Assembly: GCA_026692665.1 (NCBI GenBank) | Contig: JAPLOF010000057.1 | Coordinates: forward strand, 1 to 64,000 | Direction: 5' to 3' | Length of the DNA stretch: 64,000 nt | Source: Planctomycetota bacterium | Lineage (GTDB): Bacteria; Planctomycetota; UBA1135; GCA-002686595 | Shown: positions 8,254-16,580 of the stretch, one piece after another | Layout: every line of letters starts with the position of its first letter | How positions within the stretch are numbered: the stretch's first letter is position 1 | The notes under the pieces: model-generated | Told to the model about the DNA's origin: nothing | The model's input: only the letters and a program-made list of their open reading frames with translations | The model's database searches: none | Translations under genes and position numbers: made by a program

Positions 8254-10050
8254 TCAGGCGAGTTCGAGCAGGACCTGCAGTTTCAGGAAGTCGACGTCCT
8301 TGATCTTGACGGCGATCGGATGCCCCTCCGTGAAGGAGAAGATGCGCTTCGCGGCCTTGATCTGGATCGTGGCGCCCTTGATCTCGACCCGCTCGCCGAT
8401 CGTGCGCGAGGGCAGGAAGCCCGTCGTGTTGAAGTCGAGCAGTTTCACTTCGATGCCCGGCGGAGAGACGCGCAGGACCGACGCGTTCAGCTTCTTGCCG
8501 ATGTGCGGCTCGAGGTACTGGCAGATCTTCAGATCGTCGACGGCGGTCTCGACCATCTCGGCGATGTCCGCCTGCATCGAGCAGTGCGAGGCGATGTCGT
8601 TCAGGTCCGCGAGGTAGTCCTCGGTCTTCAGCTGCTTCGAGGCCGCGGCCTCGCTGGTCGAGAGGACCTCGTGCAGCCAGCGGTGCACCATGAGGTCGGG
8701 GTAGCGCCGGATCGGCGACGTGAAGTGCAGGTAGGCCTGCCGCACGAGACCGAAGTGCGTCGCCACGTCCTTGTCGTCGTGGACCTCGTACACCGCGCGC
8801 TCGATCAGGCCCATGATCCGTTGGATCAGCGCGTCGGCGTTGGCCTTCTTGCGCGCCAGCGTGATCAGGCGCGAGATGTCGCGGCCGGTCAGGCGGTCCT
8901 TCTTGGGCACGCGGATGCCGTGTTCCTCGAGGCCCTTCGCGACCTTCTCGATCTCCTCGGCGTCCTTCTCGGGGTGGACGCGGTAGATCGTCGGCAGGCC
9001 GCGCTCGCGGAAGAAGTCCCCCACGGCCTGGTTCGCGGCGAGGGCCGTCTCCTCGATCAGGGTCATCGAGAAGTAGCGCGGCGCGTCGACGATCTTCACC
9101 ACCTCGTGGCGCTCGTCGAAGACGAACTTCTTCTCGATCGACGCCATCCGCAGGGACCCCTTCGCGTCGCGGATCCCCTGCTGCTTCACGGTCCAGCGCT
9201 GGAAGGCCTTGAGCGACGGTTCGAGCCCGCGCGCCTTCATCTCGCGCACGGCCGGGGAGTCCCCGCCGTCGAGCAGTTCCTGCACCTCGCGGTAGGTGTT
9301 GCGGCGGACGCTCCGGATCACGCTCTTCCCGACGCGGTAGGAAAGGCGCGTGCCTTTCGCGTCGAAGATCATGAACACCGAGAACGCGAAGCGGTCGCGC
9401 TCGCCCACGAGCGAACACAGGTGGTTCGACAGGCCCTCGGGCAGCATCGGCACGACCTGGTCCGCCAGGTACACGCTCGTGCCGCGCGCCAGCGCCTCGT
9501 CGTCGAGCACGGTGCCGGGCCGCACGTAGTGCGACACGTCGGCGATGTGCACGCCGATCTCGCTCGTGCCGTCGTCGCGCTCGTCGATCGAGATCGCGTC
9601 GTCGTAGTCCTTCGCGTCCTCGCCGTCGATCGTGTAGATGCACATCGAGCGCAGGTCCCAGCGTCCGGCGTACTCGGCCGGATCGGGATCGCGCGGCAGC
9701 GCCGCGACGAAGCGCAGCACGTCGGGCGGGAAGATCGTGCGCACGCGGAACGAGGCCAGGAGCTGCATCTCCTCCGAGCCCTCGTCGCGATACGGCGCCG
9801 GACCGTGCTCCATCGGCCCGAACGCGTTCGGCCGGCGCACGATGCGCTCGCGCGCCGTCTGCTCCAGCGCCTCGTCGCCCAATGACTCGGCGCGCGCGGC
9901 CAGGTCGCCGTCGTAGGTGACCTCGGCCGGCTTGGAGGCGGCCGGCGCGGACTCCGGCGTGCCACCGCGCGCACGCAGCAGGTCCTGGAAGCTCTTCAGG
10001 GGCTTCGCGGGCTCGTCCGGCTTGCCGCGGCGATCGTCGTTCTTGCCCAT
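8254..10050 (-). CDS. RNase II/R family exoribonuclease without cold-shock domains
   Basis: A 598-residue 3'-5' exoribonuclease. The RNB catalytic domain carries the metal-binding Asp set IDGEDAKDYDD at about residues 140-150. It continues with HIADVSHYV, YLADQVVPMLPEGLSN, HFTSPIRRYPDLMVHR and a C-terminal S1-like RNA-binding segment at about 510-598. Typical RNase R is 750-800 residues with two N-terminal cold-shock domains and a winged helix. Here only about 110 charged, low-complexity residues precede the RNB domain, so these domains are absent. The start ATG 10050 lacks a clear ribosome site. The predicted role is turnover of structured or damaged RNA. It is 12 bp downstream of the glycosyltransferase-like gene. 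Confidence 0.9.
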   Translation of the reverse strand: MGKNDDRRGKPDEPAKPLKSFQDLLRARGGTPESAPAASKPAEVTYDGDLAARAESLGDEALEQTARERIVRRPNAFGPMEHGPAPYRDEGSEEMQLLASFRVRTIFPPDVLRFVAALPRDPDPAEYAGRWDLRSMCIYTIDGEDAKDYDDAISIDERDDGTSEIGVHIADVSHYVRPGTVLDDEALARGTSVYLADQVVPMLPEGLSNHLCSLVGERDRFAFSVFMIFDAKGTRLSYRVGKSVIRSVRRNTYREVQELLDGGDSPAVREMKARGLEPSLKAFQRWTVKQQGIRDAKGSLRMASIEKKFVFDERHEVVKIVDAPRYFSMTLIEETALAANQAVGDFFRERGLPTIYRVHPEKDAEEIEKVAKGLEEHGIRVPKKDRLTGRDISRLITLARKKANADALIQRIMGLIERAVYEVHDDKDVATHFGLVRQAYLHFTSPIRRYPDLMVHRWLHEVLSTSEAAASKQLKTEDYLADLNDIASHCSMQADIAEMVETAVDDLKICQYLEPHIGKKLNASVLRVSPPGIEVKLLDFNTTGFLPSRTIGERVEIKGATIQIKAAKRIFSFTEGHPIAVKIKDVDFLKLQVLLELA

Positions 10051-10062
10051 GCGTGGCGGAGC

Positions 10063-11403
10063 CTAACCGCCCGCGGCCGATTCGCGCGCATCCGTGCGCG
10101 CGAGGAGCCTCGGGAACCAGCGCGACACGAGCCACGCCGCGCACAGGACGAGCAGCGGCTCGATCGGCCAGCGGTAGCGCTCGAGGACGTGGGTCACGCA
10201 GTAGACCGGCGGCACGAGGAACAAGGTGAGAAGGTAGGGCCGCGGCTTCGCGCTCGCCCGCGCCCACAGGAACGCGCCCGCGAGGGACAGCACGCCCACC
10301 ACCATGTGCAGGATCCACTTCGCCCAGGCTTTCGGGTCGTCGCGCGCCGAGAGCCCGTGGTCCGTGCGCGGGTCGGTCCAGGGATCCTCGCCGATCCACC
10401 ACGACGCGGTGCGGCGCAGGGAGAGCACGACGAACCGGCCGGGATTCTCGCGGATCCAGGTCGTCGCGCGCTCCATGGCCCACGCGGCGTAGCGCTCCTC
10501 GCCCATCTCGCGGTAGCGCGTGAACTCCGCGGGCGAATGGCTCGGATGCCGATCGCGCGCGTAGCGTCCGTCGGCCCCGTCGAAGTTCCCCACGGAGAGT
10601 TCCACGCCCAGGTTCGTGCGCAGCGCGAAGGGTCCGATCTCCTGGGCGTTGCGCAGCATCCAGGGCATGACGACGGCGCCCGCCGCCAGCGCGAACGGCG
10701 CGAAGGCGCCGATCCAGTGCGCGAACGTGGGCCGCGCTCGCCACGCCACCCAGGCGACGACCGGCACGAGCACGAGTGGCGCCGGGTTCACGAGCAAGGC
10801 TCCCCCGAAGATCAGCCCGAACCAGGTCCAGGTGCGCGGTCCGGTCGCGCGCTCGCAGGCCGCGAGCCGCGTGAGCACCAGCGTGAACGCGAACGCGGCG
10901 AACGTCGTGTCCCACACCGTCGACGACGCGTGCCAGATCGCCAACGGATGGAGCGCCAGCGCCCACGCCGCGATGCGGCCGGCGCGCGCGGCGCCGAGCC
11001 GGTTGCCGAGACCCCACACGAGGACGCACGTGAAGCTCGACACGACCGACTGGATCGCGAAAAGCAGCCAGGCCGTCGTGCGCGTCAGCCCGCCGGTGAG
11101 CTCGAGCAGTCCGGCCAGGAGCCCCGGGTAGGCGGGCACGAGCCAGCCCGTCGCGCCCGAACCCGCGCTCCACGGCGCGACGTCGCGCGTCCACGTGTTC
11201 GCGAAGCCGTGGCCCTCGGTGATCGAACGCGCGATGCAGCCGGCCTCGTAGCCCCACTCCCACGTCCCGCGGTCGGCGTCGGCGGGCGTGTCGAAGGCCA
11301 CGACGAAAGCGAGGCGCAGGACCAGCGCGACCAGGAGGATCGAGAGCGCCTCGCGGCCGACGAACGAGGGCGTCTCTCTGCGACCGGGGTCCACGGGGCG
11401 CAC
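10063..11403 (-). CDS. Glycosyltransferase family 39-like integral membrane protein
   Basis: About 446 residues from GTG 11403; a second GTG at 11394 is equally possible and the frame is open further upstream. The first helix (SILLVALVLRLAFVVAF) is followed by an acidic periplasmic loop with DADRGTWEWGYEAGCIARSI and GHGFANTW. That arrangement is typical of lipid-sugar-dependent PMT/ArnT-type glycosyltransferases. About ten further hydrophobic segments follow. Members transfer a sugar from a polyprenyl-phosphate donor to protein or lipid on the outer face of the membrane. The substrate is not predictable. It lies downstream of three GIN-domain lipoproteins on the same strand. Confidence 0.75.
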   Translation of the reverse strand: MRPVDPGRRETPSFVGREALSILLVALVLRLAFVVAFDTPADADRGTWEWGYEAGCIARSITEGHGFANTWTRDVAPWSAGSGATGWLVPAYPGLLAGLLELTGGLTRTTAWLLFAIQSVVSSFTCVLVWGLGNRLGAARAGRIAAWALALHPLAIWHASSTVWDTTFAAFAFTLVLTRLAACERATGPRTWTWFGLIFGGALLVNPAPLVLVPVVAWVAWRARPTFAHWIGAFAPFALAAGAVVMPWMLRNAQEIGPFALRTNLGVELSVGNFDGADGRYARDRHPSHSPAEFTRYREMGEERYAAWAMERATTWIRENPGRFVVLSLRRTASWWIGEDPWTDPRTDHGLSARDDPKAWAKWILHMVVGVLSLAGAFLWARASAKPRPYLLTLFLVPPVYCVTHVLERYRWPIEPLLVLCAAWLVSRWFPRLLARTDARESAAGG

Positions 11404-11449
11404 GATAGCGGGACGCGCGGCGCAAGGCAGCACGCGCGTGGCACGTCCT

Positions 11450-12058
11450 TCAGCGGGGCGTGATCCCGCTCGCGTCCAGGCGCCCGGCGCCGCGGTCCTC
11501 CGCGACCAGTTCGCCGACGCGCCCACGGAGGAGCACGTCCCCAGAGCCGCGCAGGGTCACGGCGAGCCGCGCCTCGTCGAGCCCCGTGACGGACACCCAG
11601 CCGCTGCCCGCGCTGGTCAGGGAGGCGAGCGCCGGGAGCGACACGACGGCCCGCGGTCCGTCGCGCCAGGTCGTCGCCGGCTCGGCCGCGAGGAGCAGCG
11701 TGCCGTCGCGCACCTCCGCGGTGAGCTCCGCCAGCCGATCCTCGTCGCCCACGAAGCGGACTGCGCACGGGGAGCCGACGCGCAACTCGACGTCGAGGGC
11801 GCCCTCGACGTACAGGCTCTGGAACGCGGGCAGCTCGCGCGCCTGCGTCGCGGGCGCGGGCGGGACGAGCGTGCTCGTCGCATCGAGCCCGCGCGGACCG
11901 GCCGTCAGGTTGCACGCCGAGAGCGGTGCGAGGAATGCCACGAGGGCGAAGAGCCTGCGCGCGCTGCCCGCGCACGGGCGAAGGTGAGCGAGCGCGCGGA
12001 TTCCCGCCCGCCCGCGCGCGGGCTCCGGGTCCAGGGCGCCGCGGCCCAGGCTGATCAC
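11450..12058 (-). CDS. GIN-domain (DUF2807) lipoprotein, third tandem copy
   Basis: About 202 residues from GTG 12058, whose GTGA overlaps the stop of the preceding copy by 4 nt. This is the reason for choosing this start, since no ATG is near. A hydrophobic run ends in a lipobox LSAC. The body has the alternating beta pattern of the GIN domain: SLYVEGALDVELRVG, then VVSLPALASLTSAGSGWVSV and a short GSGDVLL. The C-terminus is shorter than in the other two copies. It is presumed to be a cell-envelope beta-helix lipoprotein of unknown role. Confidence 0.75.
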   Translation of the reverse strand: MISLGRGALDPEPARGRAGIRALAHLRPCAGSARRLFALVAFLAPLSACNLTAGPRGLDATSTLVPPAPATQARELPAFQSLYVEGALDVELRVGSPCAVRFVGDEDRLAELTAEVRDGTLLLAAEPATTWRDGPRAVVSLPALASLTSAGSGWVSVTGLDEARLAVTLRGSGDVLLRGRVGELVAEDRGAGRLDASGITPR

Positions 12059-12759
12059 GGTCCAGTCACGCTGCCCGCGCCGCTCGACTCGGTCCGCAGA
12101 CGCGGAGGGTTGCCGCGGTAGCGCACCTTGCCGGCGCCGCTCACGTCGGCCTCGAGCTCCTCGCGCACCAGGACCTCGACCTCGCCGGCGCCCTGGACGT
12201 CGACGTCGACGCGGGCCGCGTCGAGCCCGAAGGCGCGGACCTCGGCCGCGCCGGAGGCCGCTCCGGTGAGAAGGTCGACGCGCCCGGCGAGTTCCGCGCG
12301 TCCCGCACCGGTGGCCGAGACCTTCAAGGAACCGCCGTCGAGCCCCGCCACCGCGGCGTGCGCGGCGCCGCCCACCACGAGCGTGGTCAGGGTCGGATTC
12401 ACGACCTCGACCCGGATCGGCGTGCGGGTCTCGTAGGAACCCGGGCGCATCGTGAGGCGCAGCGTGCCGTCGCCGACCTCGGTGATCACGTGCCCGAGCA
12501 GGTTGTCGTCGGCCAGGACCGCGACCGAGCGCGGCGATCCGATGCGCAGGTCCACGTGGATCGCGCCGCCGGCCTCGAGGCGCGTGAACTCGGCGACCGT
12601 GCGCTCCTCGCGCGCCGCCGTGCCGCTGCCCGTGTGCTCCGGCGACGGCGCGGACAAGGCCCAGTCGGAACCGCAGTCGTCGTGGTCGCTGACGACGAAC
12701 ACGCACGAGGTGGCGAGCAGCGCCGCGGCGGCGGCGAGGTGGGCGGGCACGATGCGCAT
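12055..12759 (-). CDS. GIN-domain (DUF2807) lipoprotein, second tandem copy
   Basis: 234 residues from ATG 12759, 16 bp after the stop of the first copy. The signal sequence ends LLATSC, a likely lipobox. The domain starts FTRLEAGGAIHVDLRIG and proceeds through VVNPTLTTLVVGGAAHAAV. It contains several Gly-Ala rungs (SATGAGRAELAG, QGAGEVEVLV, DVSGAGKVRYRG), the imperfect beta-helix repeats of the family. The last rung VRYRGNPP and SSGAGSVT is nearly the same as in the first copy. The function is unknown; homologues are often called putative auto-transporter adhesin heads. Confidence 0.85.
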   Translation of the reverse strand: MRIVPAHLAAAAALLATSCVFVVSDHDDCGSDWALSAPSPEHTGSGTAAREERTVAEFTRLEAGGAIHVDLRIGSPRSVAVLADDNLLGHVITEVGDGTLRLTMRPGSYETRTPIRVEVVNPTLTTLVVGGAAHAAVAGLDGGSLKVSATGAGRAELAGRVDLLTGAASGAAEVRAFGLDAARVDVDVQGAGEVEVLVREELEADVSGAGKVRYRGNPPRLRTESSGAGSVTGP

Positions 12760-12775
12760 GGCGGGTCGGACCCCT

Positions 12776-13441
12776 TCAGTGAGAGTCGTCGGGCTGGATG
12801 GTGGAACTGCCGGACACCGTGCTCGCCACCTCGGGCTTCCCGCGGTAGCGGACGGTGCAGGCGCCGTTCGATTCCGCCTCGAGCCGCCGCGTGGCGTGCA
12901 CGCGGGCCGAGGACGCGCCCGAGAGCACGAGCTCGCAGGCACCGGCCACGAGATCGAACGCCTCGAGATCGCAGGCGCCGGTTCCCGCATACCGGGCATG
13001 GTCCGCGGTGCCCTGCGCGCGCAGGTTGCAGGCGCCGCTGAGTCGCGCGTCGAACTCCGGCCCCGAGACGCCCTCGATCGTGGCGCTGATCGCACCGTTC
13101 GCGCCGAGGCTCGTGACCGAGGGCGCGGACACGCGCACGACGAGCGGCACCTTCGGCGCGAAGGAGCCGGACGGCAGGTTGAGCGAGAGCGTCTGGTTCG
13201 CCACGTCCGTCACGAAGAGCGGCACCAGGTTGTCGTCGCCCTCGACGACCACCGCGGAATCGGCCGCGCCCGACCGGACCTCGAGCCGGAACGCGCCCGT
13301 GGCGCGGATCTCGGTGAAGGGCGCGAGGGCGCGGGTGGCGCTGCCCTTCACGCCGGAACCGGTGACCTTGGCGCCGACGACGTGGGAGCAGGCGCTCAGG
13401 ACGCAGGCGAACACGAGCGCGAGAGATGAGCTTCGGACCAT
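12776..13441 (-). CDS. GIN-domain (DUF2807) lipoprotein, first tandem copy
   Basis: 221 residues. ATG 13441 is preceded by GGAGG at a spacing of five, which decides the start against in-frame upstream codons. The signal sequence ends FACVLSAC, a lipobox with Cys18. The GIN domain opens PFTEIRATGAFRLEVRSG and ends VRYRGKPEVASTVSGSS. Unlike its neighbours it has a series of Cys in the rungs (GACNLRAQG, GACDLEAFD, GACELVLSG, NGACTVRYRG). The regular spacing means they could stack along one face of the helix. It lies 44 bp downstream of leuS. Confidence 0.85.
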   Translation of the reverse strand: MVRSSSLALVFACVLSACSHVVGAKVTGSGVKGSATRALAPFTEIRATGAFRLEVRSGAADSAVVVEGDDNLVPLFVTDVANQTLSLNLPSGSFAPKVPLVVRVSAPSVTSLGANGAISATIEGVSGPEFDARLSGACNLRAQGTADHARYAGTGACDLEAFDLVAGACELVLSGASSARVHATRRLEAESNGACTVRYRGKPEVASTVSGSSTIQPDDSH

Positions 13442-13485
13442 GGGGACCTCCAAGACCACTGTGCGCGACGGACCGGCGGACATTC

Positions 13486-16068
13486 TCATCCGCGCACCAC
13501 GAAGTTGACCAGCTTGCCCGGCACGGCGACGACCTTGACGACTTCCTTGCCGGCGAGCTGCGTCGAAGCCGCCGCGCGGGCGGCGGCCTCGACCTCGGGG
13601 GCGGCCGCGGCGCGCGGGACACGGATCGTCCCGCGCAGCTTGCCGTTCACCTGCACGGCGAGTTCGAGCTCGTCCTCCTCCAGCCAGCGCGCCTCGGCGA
13701 CCGGAACGGAGGCCTGGCACACGAGCGAGCGCTCGCCCATGCGGCTCCACAATTCCTCGGCCACGTGCGGCGCGAACGGCGCCACGAGCTGCAGGAACCG
13801 TTGTGCCTGGGAACGCGTGAGCGCCTGCGGCAGACGCGTGGCCTCGTTGACGAACGTCATGAAGGACGCGATCGCCGTGTTCAGGTTCAGCGAGTGGAAG
13901 CTGTCGTTCGTGCGCTGGATCGCCTTGTGCAGCGCGCGCTCGAGCACCGCCGTGTCGCCCTCGAGCGGCTTCTCCGCCGCACCAGCCGCGAACGCGGGCC
14001 GGATCGGAGCGCCGCCTTCCGGATCGACGTACACGCGCCACAGGCGCTCCAGGAAGCGCCGGCATCCGGGGATGTCGCGCGGATTCCAGGGCTTCGAGTC
14101 GGCCAGCGGCCCCATGAACATCTCGTACAGGCGGAAGACGTCCGAGCCGTGCTCCGCGACGATGTCGTCGGGGTTCACCACGTTCTTCAGGCTCTTCGCC
14201 ATCTTCGTGACGATCTGCTTGACGGGCTCGCCCGTGCCCTTCCGCACGTACGCGTCTCCGCGCGCTTCGACCTCGTCGCTCGCCACGAGGCGAGCCGTCG
14301 CGTCCTCGTACGCGAACGCGGTGACCATGCCCTGGTTGAAGAGCTTCTGGAACGGCTCCTTCGTGTGCACGAGGCCCGCGTCGAAGAACACCTTGTGCCA
14401 GAAGCGCGCGTAGAGCAGGTGCATCACGGCGTGCGAGGCGCCGCCGACATAGAGATCGACGGGGCCCCAGTACGCCTCGGCCTCGCGTCCGAACGGCGCG
14501 GAGGCGTTCTTCGGGTCCATGAAGCGCAGCCAGTACCAGCACGACCCGGCCCAGCCCGGCATCGTGTCGGTGTCGCGGCGCGCGGGCTTGCCGCTCCGCG
14601 GGTCCGTCGTGCGCACCCAGCCCGGCACGCGCGCCAGCGGCGCCGAGCCGTCGGTGGACGGCTTGAAGTCCGTCATCTCCGGCAGGATCACCGGCAGCGC
14701 ATCGAGCGGGACGGGCACGATCGTGCCGTCCTCGCGATGGAGCAGCGGGAACGGCTCGCCCCAGTAGCGCTGACGCGAGAAGAGCCAGTCGCGCAGCTTG
14801 TAGGTGACGCGCGACTTGCCCTGGTTCGCGCGCTCGAGGATCTCGATCGCACGCGCCTTCGCCGCGCTGGTCGCGAGTCCGTCGATCGGACCCGAGTTGA
14901 CCGCGACGCCTTCGCCCGTGAAGCACTCGCCGTCGGCGAGACCCTTCGTCCCGGCCGGCGGCTTCACGACCTCGCGCACCGGCAGGTCGAACTTGCGCGC
15001 GAACTCGAAGTCGCGCTCGTCGTGTCCCGGCACCGACATGATCGCGCCCGTGCCGTACGTCGCGAGCACGTAGTCGGCGATCCAGATCGGCACGAGTTCC
15101 CCGGTGACCGGATTTCGCGCCCGCCCGCCCGTGAAGACGCCGGTCTTCTCCTTCGACGCATCCGTGCGGTCGACTTCGGACTTCGACGCCGCGCTCGCGA
15201 CATACGCCTCGACGGCAGCGCGCTGACCCGCGGTCGTGATGCGCTTCACCAGCGCGTGCTCGGGGGACAGGACGAGGAACGTCGCGCCCCAGAGCGTGTC
15301 CGGCCGCGTCGTGAAGACCATGACGCTCTCGCCCGGCAATTCCAGGTCGAAACGGACCTCCGCGCCTTCCGACCGGCCGATCCACTCGCGCTGCTGGATC
15401 TTGATCGACTCGGGCCAGTCGAGCCCGTCGAGATCCGCCAGCAGACGCTCGGCGTAGGCGGTGATCTTCAGCATCCACTGCTTCAGCGGACGCCGCACGC
15501 ACGGATGGTTGCCGCGCTCGCTGCGGCCGTTGATGACCTCCTCGTTGGCGAGGACGGTCTTCAGCTCCTCGCACCACCAGACCGCGACCTCGGCCTGGTA
15601 CGCCAGGCCGCGCTCGTGGAGCTTCAGGAAGAGCCACTGCGTCCAGCGGTAGTAGCTCGGGTGGCTCGTGTCGACCTCGCGCGACCAGTCGTAGCTCAGG
15701 CCGATGTTCTGGATCTGCCGGCGGTAGTTCGCCGTGTTCTCGTCGGTCGTCTCGCGCGGGTGCTTGCCCGTCTGGATCGCGTACTGCTCCGCCGGCAACC
15801 CGAAGGCATCCCAACCCATCGGGTGCAGGACGTTGAAGCCCTCCATCCGCTTGCGCCGCGCGACGATGTCCGTGCCGACGTAGCCCAGCGCGTGCCCGAC
15901 GTGCAGGCCCGACCCCGACGGGTACGGGAACATGTCGAGCACGTAGTACTTGGGCTTCGACGCGTCGAACCCGGGCTGGCCCGGATTCCGGGCCTCGAAG
16001 ACGCCGGCGTCGAGCCAGCGCTTCTGCCAGCGGCTCTCGAAGGAGGAGGGCTCGTAGAGTTGCGACAC
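13486..16068 (-). CDS. leuS: Leucyl-tRNA synthetase
   Basis: 860 residues from GTG 16068, matching the family length; upstream in-frame codons would add a non-homologous tail. It charges tRNA-Leu in the cytoplasm. The class I signature is PSGSGLHVGH (HVGH at residues 56-59). It continues with PMGWDAFGLPAEQYAI, the CP1 editing region including FTTRPDTLWGATF, WCEEL and SCWYWLRFMDP. The KMSKS loop appears as KMAKS at 622-626, a Ser-to-Ala change, followed by LKNVVNPDDIV. The C-terminal anticodon-binding and VQVNGKLRGTI segments are complete. No other leuS is visible. The gene heads a long minus-strand run ending at tRNA-Arg. Confidence 0.97.
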   Translation of the reverse strand: MSQLYEPSSFESRWQKRWLDAGVFEARNPGQPGFDASKPKYYVLDMFPYPSGSGLHVGHALGYVGTDIVARRKRMEGFNVLHPMGWDAFGLPAEQYAIQTGKHPRETTDENTANYRRQIQNIGLSYDWSREVDTSHPSYYRWTQWLFLKLHERGLAYQAEVAVWWCEELKTVLANEEVINGRSERGNHPCVRRPLKQWMLKITAYAERLLADLDGLDWPESIKIQQREWIGRSEGAEVRFDLELPGESVMVFTTRPDTLWGATFLVLSPEHALVKRITTAGQRAAVEAYVASAASKSEVDRTDASKEKTGVFTGGRARNPVTGELVPIWIADYVLATYGTGAIMSVPGHDERDFEFARKFDLPVREVVKPPAGTKGLADGECFTGEGVAVNSGPIDGLATSAAKARAIEILERANQGKSRVTYKLRDWLFSRQRYWGEPFPLLHREDGTIVPVPLDALPVILPEMTDFKPSTDGSAPLARVPGWVRTTDPRSGKPARRDTDTMPGWAGSCWYWLRFMDPKNASAPFGREAEAYWGPVDLYVGGASHAVMHLLYARFWHKVFFDAGLVHTKEPFQKLFNQGMVTAFAYEDATARLVASDEVEARGDAYVRKGTGEPVKQIVTKMAKSLKNVVNPDDIVAEHGSDVFRLYEMFMGPLADSKPWNPRDIPGCRRFLERLWRVYVDPEGGAPIRPAFAAGAAEKPLEGDTAVLERALHKAIQRTNDSFHSLNLNTAIASFMTFVNEATRLPQALTRSQAQRFLQLVAPFAPHVAEELWSRMGERSLVCQASVPVAEARWLEEDELELAVQVNGKLRGTIRVPRAAAAPEVEAAARAAASTQLAGKEVVKVVAVPGKLVNFVVRG

Positions 16069-16189
16069 GGGGGGATGGCTGGGTACGCGGGGCCGGACGG
16101 GAAGCGCGCAGAATAGCAGCGCGGCTCGTCGCCCCACCCCTCGGGACCGATCCCGCGCGGCCCTCCGGCCGCCGCTCGCGAGCCCGGCG

Positions 16190-16218
16190 TTGACAGCCCC
16201 GGTCCGCGCGGGCATCTT
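16190..16218 (+). promoter_or_regulatory. Probable sigma-70-type promoter of tRNA-Ala
   Basis: A perfect TTGACA at 16190-16195, a 17-nt spacer and CATCTT at 16213-16218. The predicted start is about 50 nt before the tRNA at 16278. The -35 is consensus; the -10 is weak. It lies in the divergent gap between leuS and the tRNA. Confidence 0.45.
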
Positions 16219-16277
16219 TCTCCACCCGCTCGGTCCGCCGGGCGGGCCTTGGGCCTCGGGCCCGGGGGTCACAACGC

Positions 16278-16353
16278 GGGGGATTAGCTCAGTTGGTAGA
16301 GCGCGACAATGGCATTGTCGAGGTCAGGGGTTCGACCCCCCTATCCTCCACCA
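16278..16353 (+). tRNA. tRNA-Ala (anticodon GGC)
   Basis: A 76-nt cloverleaf: acceptor GGGGGAT/ATCCTCC with one G-U, D-arm GCTC-AGTTGGTA-GAGC and anticodon stem CGACA/TGTCG. The loop ATGGCAT gives anticodon GGC (Ala GCC). The T-arm is AGGGG-TTCGACC-CCCCT. CCA is encoded at 16351-16353. It stands alone between divergent leuS and the kinase gene. Confidence 0.96.
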
Positions 16354-16465
16354 GACCTGCCCAAGGGAGGTCCACCGGACCGGGCGGATCCCGGCCCGGC
16401 AGGAGTTGGGCCGATGCATGCGGCCGGCAACCGGGAGCTCCTCCCCTTCCGACGCGGGCCGACTC

Positions 16466-16496
16466 TTGGTCGCGCGTGCGCCGCGGAGCCTAGAAT
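16466..16496 (+). promoter_or_regulatory. Possible promoter of the kinase gene
   Basis: TAGAAT at 16491-16496 is a good -10; the best -35 is TTGGTC at 16466-16471 with a long 19-nt spacer. It would give a leader of about 78 nt before ATG 16581. Readthrough from the tRNA is the alternative. Confidence 0.25.
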
Positions 16497-16580
16497 CGGG
16501 GCCTCCTGCCCCGATCCCGCGAGCGAAGCCCTTCTCGCGCGCCACGCGGTCCACCTCCGGCGGCGGAGCTCCGTCTCGCC

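Noticed and set aside
16110..16115. TATTCT on the minus strand upstream of leuS as a -10 box
   Set aside because: No acceptable -35 at 16-19 bases, so not listed as a promoter.
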